A stretch of 64,000 nt of DNA from SHZL01 sp031362985. Lineage in GTDB: Bacteria > Pseudomonadota > Gammaproteobacteria > Xanthomonadales > SZUA-36. The position numbers and the translations under genes were made by a program. Shown here one piece after another: positions 60,714-64,000 of the stretch. Where the stretch lies: contig JANLTO010000160.1 in NCBI GenBank assembly GCA_031362985.1, forward strand, positions 21,091 through 85,090, read 5' to 3'. Position 1 is the stretch's first letter; the number at the start of each line of letters is the position of its first letter. The notes beneath the pieces were generated by a model that saw only the letters and a program-made list of their open reading frames with translations, searched no databases and had not been told where the DNA came from.

Positions 60714-61241
60714 TCAAGCAGCCTGCTTTGCATCGCGCACTGCAGCAACCGTCCGCACCAACTTGGCATGGGGTTCAGCAAGAGTTCGTACAAACTTCTC
60801 AATGGGGGCTTTCATCACCGCCATCAGCATTGCAATTGCCTGGTCATAGGTCGGCAGCTTGGACATGCGCTCAAGTTCGGAAGCGCCGTACAACTGGCCA
60901 CCCACGGCCACCAATCGTGCTATCAGTTTGTTGTGTTCCTTTGCGTAGTCCTTGACAAGACGTGCAGCAGCACCGGGATCGCTCATGCTGAACGCATACA
61001 GGAGTGGTCCTGTAAGTTGTTCCTGCATGCATTCGAACTCAGTACCTTCGACTGCTTTGCGCACCAGAGTGTTCTTGGCCACCTTCAGGTAGACTCCACT
61101 GGCCCGCGCTTTAACGCGCAGATCAGTCATCTCCCCAACAGTAAGCCCGCTATACTCTGCAGCAACAGCGGCAAGTGCCGAACTGGCCACATTGGCCACT
61201 TCTGCAACTACTGCTTTCTTTTGCTCAAGATTGAGCGCCAT
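60714..61241 (-). CDS. rplJ: 50S ribosomal protein L10
   Basis: Stalk base binding L7/L12 dimers, 175 residues. MALNLEQKKAVVAEVANVAS, YSGLTVGEMTDLRVKARASG, and a C-terminal helix for L12. Perfect AGGAGG before the ATG. In E. coli the L10-L12 complex represses its own leader; a matching structure is visible upstream. Confidence 0.97.
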   Translation of the reverse strand: MALNLEQKKAVVAEVANVASSALAAVAAEYSGLTVGEMTDLRVKARASGVYLKVAKNTLVRKAVEGTEFECMQEQLTGPLLYAFSMSDPGAAARLVKDYAKEHNKLIARLVAVGGQLYGASELERMSKLPTYDQAIAMLMAVMKAPIEKFVRTLAEPHAKLVRTVAAVRDAKQAA

Positions 61242-61303
61242 AGATTACCTCCTGGAGTCTGAGGGCCGAGTAAACAGCCTTAGTGACTCAATTCCAGTGG
61301 AGA

Positions 61304-61369
61304 CCTGACCACTCAAGCGCTTTGCCATGCCAACTTATCTCGACACACCAAAGTACTTGAGTGGTCAGG
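61304..61369 (-). repeat. 14-bp perfect inverted repeat in the rplJ leader
   Basis: CCTGACCACTCAAG at 61304-61317 and its exact reverse complement at 61356-61369, separated by 38 nt. It lies 63-128 nt before rplJ, downstream of the L10-type structure, and can form a long stem in the leader RNA. A degenerate copy of GAGTGGTC occurs near 61405. Confidence 0.75.
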
Positions 61370-61448
61370 CAGCCACCATCTGCGCAGGCCGTGACCGGTT
61401 GCCCGGACCACTCTTAAACGGTTTGTCTCAAAGAGGCAAACTGCACCT

Positions 61449-61487
61449 GCGGTCTTAGACGTTCTGCCTGTCAAATGGCAAGACCGC
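61449..61487 (-). promoter_or_regulatory. L10-type autoregulatory leader structure
   Basis: On the minus strand GCGGTCTT (61487-61480) pairs with AAGACCGC (61456-61449). Inside is a small apical stem GCC/GGC and an asymmetric bulge (AGAACGTCT). This layout resembles L10 leader RNAs with a kink-turn near the apical hairpin. Lies about 210 nt before rplJ, as in E. coli. Confidence 0.5.
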
Positions 61488-61533
61488 CAAATTCGTTTCC
61501 GGGTCTTGCTCTAACCCGAAAACAAAATCCTTA

Positions 61534-62229
61534 TCAGTAACTCAGTGAACTCTGGTCAACCAGGATGCCCGGACCCATGGTCGTGGACAACGCGATTTTC
61601 TGCAGGTAGATGCCTTTCGCCGATGAAGGCTTAAGCTTGACCAGATCCTTCAACAATGCATCAAGGTTGCCCTTAAGGGCGTCCACTTCAAAACTGGCTT
61701 TGCCAATAGTCGAATGGACAATGCCTGCCTTATCGGTGCGATAGCGCACCTGACCTGCCTTTGCATTTCTCACAGCGGTTTCTACGTCAGTGGAAACCGT
61801 CCCTACTTTCGGGTTTGGCATGAGCCCGCGTGGGCCCAGCACCTGCCCCAACTTACCCACTACGCGCATCGCATCCGGAGTGGCTATGACCACGTCAAAA
61901 TTCAGGTCACCTTCCTTCATACGATCGTGCAGGTCGTCCATTCCCACTACGTCGGCACCAGCTGCCTTCGCCTTTTCCGCATTTTCACCCTGTGCAAAAA
62001 CGGCAACCCGAACCTTTTTGCCTGTGCCGTTAGGCAAAACAGTGGAGCCGCGGACATTTTGCTCGGACTTGCGCGAATCGACACCGAGCCGAATCGCGAC
62101 GTCAACCGATTCCGTGAATTTTACCTTGCTGGAGTTTTTCAGGATGGCGAGGGCTTCCGCGATTGGATATGCTTTGCCCGGCACCAATTGCTCACGTATG
62201 GATTTAACTCTTTTGCTCAATTTGGCCAT
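61534..62229 (-). CDS. rplA: 50S ribosomal protein L1
   Basis: L1-stalk protein, 231 residues from ATG 62229 (MAKLSKRVKSIREQLVPGKA). The ATG shares its A with the rplK TGA. In E. coli L1 represses the rplK-rplA mRNA. LGPRGLMPNPKVGTV is the family signature. Confidence 0.97.
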   Translation of the reverse strand: MAKLSKRVKSIREQLVPGKAYPIAEALAILKNSSKVKFTESVDVAIRLGVDSRKSEQNVRGSTVLPNGTGKKVRVAVFAQGENAEKAKAAGADVVGMDDLHDRMKEGDLNFDVVIATPDAMRVVGKLGQVLGPRGLMPNPKVGTVSTDVETAVRNAKAGQVRYRTDKAGIVHSTIGKASFEVDALKGNLDALLKDLVKLKPSSAKGIYLQKIALSTTMGPGILVDQSSLSY

Positions 62230-62663
62230 CACTCGACTCCTGTTACAGTCAAACCCATGCTTCGGGCTGACCCAGCGATGGTGCGAACTGCGGCTTCCAT
62301 GGTCGCTGCAGTAATGTCGGGTTCCTTAAGCTTCGCAATTTCTTCAAGTTGGGCGCGCGTCACCGTGCCGACTTTCTTGGTATTGGGCTCTCCGCTTCCC
62401 TTTGGAATTCCTGCCGCTTTTTTGAGCAGGACTGCTGCTGGAGGCGTCTTGGTGATGAACGTAAAACTTCGATCGGAATATACGGTAATGATCACTGGAA
62501 TCGGCATACCATTTTCCATGCCTTGTGTTCTGGCATTGAATGTTTTGCAGAATTCCATGATATTCACACCGTGCTGACCCAAGGCCGGTCCCACAGGCGG
62601 GCTAGGATTTGCGGCGCCTGCCGGCACCTGCAGCTTGATATACGCTGCAACTTTCTTTGCCAT
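62229..62663 (-). CDS. rplK: 50S ribosomal protein L11
   Basis: GTPase-centre protein, 144 residues from ATG 62663 (MAKKVAAYIKLQVPAGAANP), with GGGGAG 7 nt upstream; the frame opens 11 codons earlier. Signature PPVGPALGQHGVNIMEFCK. Follows nusG after about 154 nt, where a promoter is usual. Confidence 0.97.
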   Translation of the reverse strand: MAKKVAAYIKLQVPAGAANPSPPVGPALGQHGVNIMEFCKTFNARTQGMENGMPIPVIITVYSDRSFTFITKTPPAAVLLKKAAGIPKGSGEPNTKKVGTVTRAQLEEIAKLKEPDITAATMEAAVRTIAGSARSMGLTVTGVE

Positions 62664-62817
62664 TTTATTGCTCCCCGGGTTCATGCGCCGGCCCACTTGT
62701 GGCTCGGCTCCCCGTTAGTCAGTAGTAAAAACTTGGTGAGGGTGTCAGGTCTAACGGGTCGCCTGGACCAAATTAACCTTCAATGCCTCTCGCTTTCCAT
62801 CTGTCAGTCTCGGACTC

Positions 62818-63351
62818 TCAGGCTTTTTCTACCTGTTGAAACTCGAGCTCAACCGGGGTCGAGCGCCCAAAAATCAGCACCGCCACTTTCAGGCGACTCT
62901 TATCGTAGTCAACACCTTCAACAACACCGTTGAAGTCATTGAACGGGCCATCTACCACCCGAACCATTTCGCCTGGCTCAAACAGCACTTTCGGCCTCGG
63001 CTTGTCTACCCCTTCCAGCACCCTGTTCAGGATGACATCCGCTTCTTTTTTACTGATGGGCGCGGGCTTATCCGCTGTGCCACCAATGAACCCCATCACC
63101 TTGGGCACGTCTTTCACCAAATGCCAGGACTCGTCGGTCATCTCCATTTCCACCAGCACGTAGCCAGGGAAAAACTTGCGGTCTGAACGGCGCTTCTGCC
63201 CGCCTTTCATTTCCACCACTTCTTCCGTTGGCACCAGCACCTCACCGAAATGCTCTTGCATGCCGGCTCGCGCGATACGGTCTTCCAACGACCGCTTTAC
63301 CTGTTTTTCAAACCCGGAATAGGCGTGAACTACATACCAGCGTTTAGTCAC
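62818..63351 (-). CDS. nusG: Transcription termination/antitermination protein NusG
   Basis: Binds RNA polymerase and Rho and links to S10. 177 residues. NGN domain (KRWYVVHAYSGFEKQVKRSL, FFPGYVLVEMEM) and a C-terminal KOW domain (PGEMVRVVDGPFNDFNGVVE). Begins 3 nt after secE. Confidence 0.98.
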   Translation of the reverse strand: MTKRWYVVHAYSGFEKQVKRSLEDRIARAGMQEHFGEVLVPTEEVVEMKGGQKRRSDRKFFPGYVLVEMEMTDESWHLVKDVPKVMGFIGGTADKPAPISKKEADVILNRVLEGVDKPRPKVLFEPGEMVRVVDGPFNDFNGVVEGVDYDKSRLKVAVLIFGRSTPVELEFQQVEKA

Positions 63352-63354
63352 TAA

Positions 63355-63735
63355 TTACACTCCACCTATCAGGGCTCTGACTGCGGCGCCAAGCAGCCAG
63401 TCGATAGCAGCCAGCAACAGTGAAATCAGGATAACGACAATAACCACCATAAATGCTGTCTGCAGCGTCTCCTGGTGAGTTGGCCAGACAACCTTGCGAC
63501 GCTCAATATCCGACTCCTTGAGGAATCGAAAGAACTTCGCTCCATTGTCTGACTGCGCGGCTATAAACGAGGCAATGACGGCAATAGCTATAAGGCTAAC
63601 CACCCTGATCGGGGTATTGATAAGTTCCTGAAAATAATAGTATCCCGCAGTGCCTCCCAGCAGGAGCACGATAGAGACTGCCAACAACAGTGTGTTGATC
63701 AGTGACGATTTTCCTGTTTCCGTTTTTGTACTCAT
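63355..63735 (-). CDS. secE: Protein translocase subunit SecE
   Basis: Sec translocon subunit. 126 residues with three hydrophobic helices (about 13-32, 42-60, 92-115), the gammaproteobacterial long form. The conserved amphipathic-hinge segment ESDIERRKVVWPTHQETLQT precedes the last helix. Next to tRNA-Trp and nusG. Confidence 0.96.
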   Translation of the reverse strand: MSTKTETGKSSLINTLLLAVSIVLLLGGTAGYYYFQELINTPIRVVSLIAIAVIASFIAAQSDNGAKFFRFLKESDIERRKVVWPTHQETLQTAFMVVIVVILISLLLAAIDWLLGAAVRALIGGV

Positions 63736-63772
63736 AGTTCCGGCTACTGTTCTTTCCCGGTTTTCCTGTTGC

Positions 63773-63848
63773 TGGCAGGCCAGGAGGGAATCGAACCCCC
63801 AACCTGCGGTTTTGGAGACCGCCGCTCTGCCAATTGAGCTACTGGCCT
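63773..63848 (-). tRNA. tRNA-Trp (anticodon CCA)
   Basis: 76 nt on the minus strand with a 7-bp acceptor stem AGGCCAG / CTGGCCT, D arm GCTC...GAGC, anticodon arm GCGGT-CTCCAAA-ACCGC, and T arm GGGGG-TTCGATT-CCCTC (one non-Watson-Crick pair). The 3' CCA is encoded (63775-63773). Position between tuf and secE is common in gammaproteobacteria. Confidence 0.97.
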
Positions 63849-63861
63849 AACTTTAAAAAAC

Positions 63862-64000
63862 TTACGCGTGGATCTTGGCTACTACACCAGCACCTACTGT
63901 GCGACCGCCTTCCCGTATCGCAAATCGCAATCCCTCTTCCATCGCAATCGGTGCAATCAACGTCACCTGCATTTGTACATTGTCGCCAGGCATCACCATC
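63862..64000 (-). CDS. tuf: Elongation factor Tu, copy 2, C-terminal 45 residues, cut by window end
   Basis: Reads into the window from the right; the stop TAA is at 63864-63862. The translation ends GRTVGAGVVAKIHA. The 139 nt seen are identical to tuf copy 1 except for one base (63877 G, 47046 A), giving GCC versus GCT for the same Ala. The match begins exactly at the stop codon. Confidence 0.97.
   Translation of the reverse strand, partial: MVMPGDNVQMQVTLIAPIAMEEGLRFAIREGGRTVGAGVVAKIHA

Noticed and set aside
61714..62577. 287-codon plus-strand frame opposite rplA and rplK
   Set aside because: Crosses two real ribosomal genes antisense; no start signal.

Overview
This window is chromosomal DNA from a gammaproteobacterium, read from sequence alone. 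The evidence is the divergent rhlB / trxA-rho arrangement, ftsE-ftsX-rpoH, pdxB, BipA, a DsbB, a single-chain glycine dehydrogenase, and the complete rif-str-S10-spc-alpha ribosomal/RNA polymerase cluster. A fused aspartokinase-diaminopimelate decarboxylase is reminiscent of Xanthomonadales and related deep-branching gammaproteobacteria, but I cannot name a genus. I see no phage, transposon, CRISPR array or other acquired island; nearly everything is core metabolism and information processing.

Layout, left part (1-33 kb). The 3' end of gcvP (+) converges on a fused lysC-lysA gene. Next come rpoH, ftsX, ftsE and rhlB (all -), with trxA and rho diverging (+). A propionate-catabolism block follows: prpD (-), and mdh-prpB-prpC (-, overlapping genes), with a divergent three-gene cytochrome b561-YceI-YceI lipoprotein operon (+) set between prpC and prpD. 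Then pdxB and typA/bipA (+), an M61 peptidase, a Sel1-repeat protein, a class II DAHP synthase and dsbB (-), the histidine-degradation operon hutU-hutH-hutI (+), and feoA-feoB (+) behind a well-conserved Fur box.

Layout, right part (33-64 kb). All genes here run on the minus strand. In transcription order they are tuf (second copy, partial at the window edge), tRNA-Trp, secE, nusG, rplK, rplA, rplJ, rplL, rpoB, rpoC, rpsL, rpsG, fusA, tuf, the complete S10 operon (rpsJ to rpsQ), the complete spc operon (rplN to rpmJ, including the 37-aa L36) and the complete alpha operon (rpsM, rpsK, rpsD, rpoA, rplQ). It ends in a strong bidirectional terminator shared with feoB. Regulatory signals include a near-consensus promoter ahead of rpsL, an L10-type leader structure before rplJ, and a C-rich G-poor rho leader.

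How the genes work together. The left part supplies amino-acid turnover (glycine cleavage, lysine/diaminopimelate, histidine to formiminoglutamate, aromatic precursors), propionyl-CoA removal through the 2-methylcitrate cycle feeding malate dehydrogenase, cell division and heat-shock control, and iron uptake. The right part builds ribosomes, elongation factors, the Sec translocon and RNA polymerase. I did not find a convincing unknown system. The most unusual details are two separate three-copy 12-bp tandem repeats at ribosomal gene ends (start of rplC, just after rplL), an apparent AUC start codon on the Sel1 gene, a Thr in the G4 motif of FeoB, and a terminator hairpin inside the lysCA leader.
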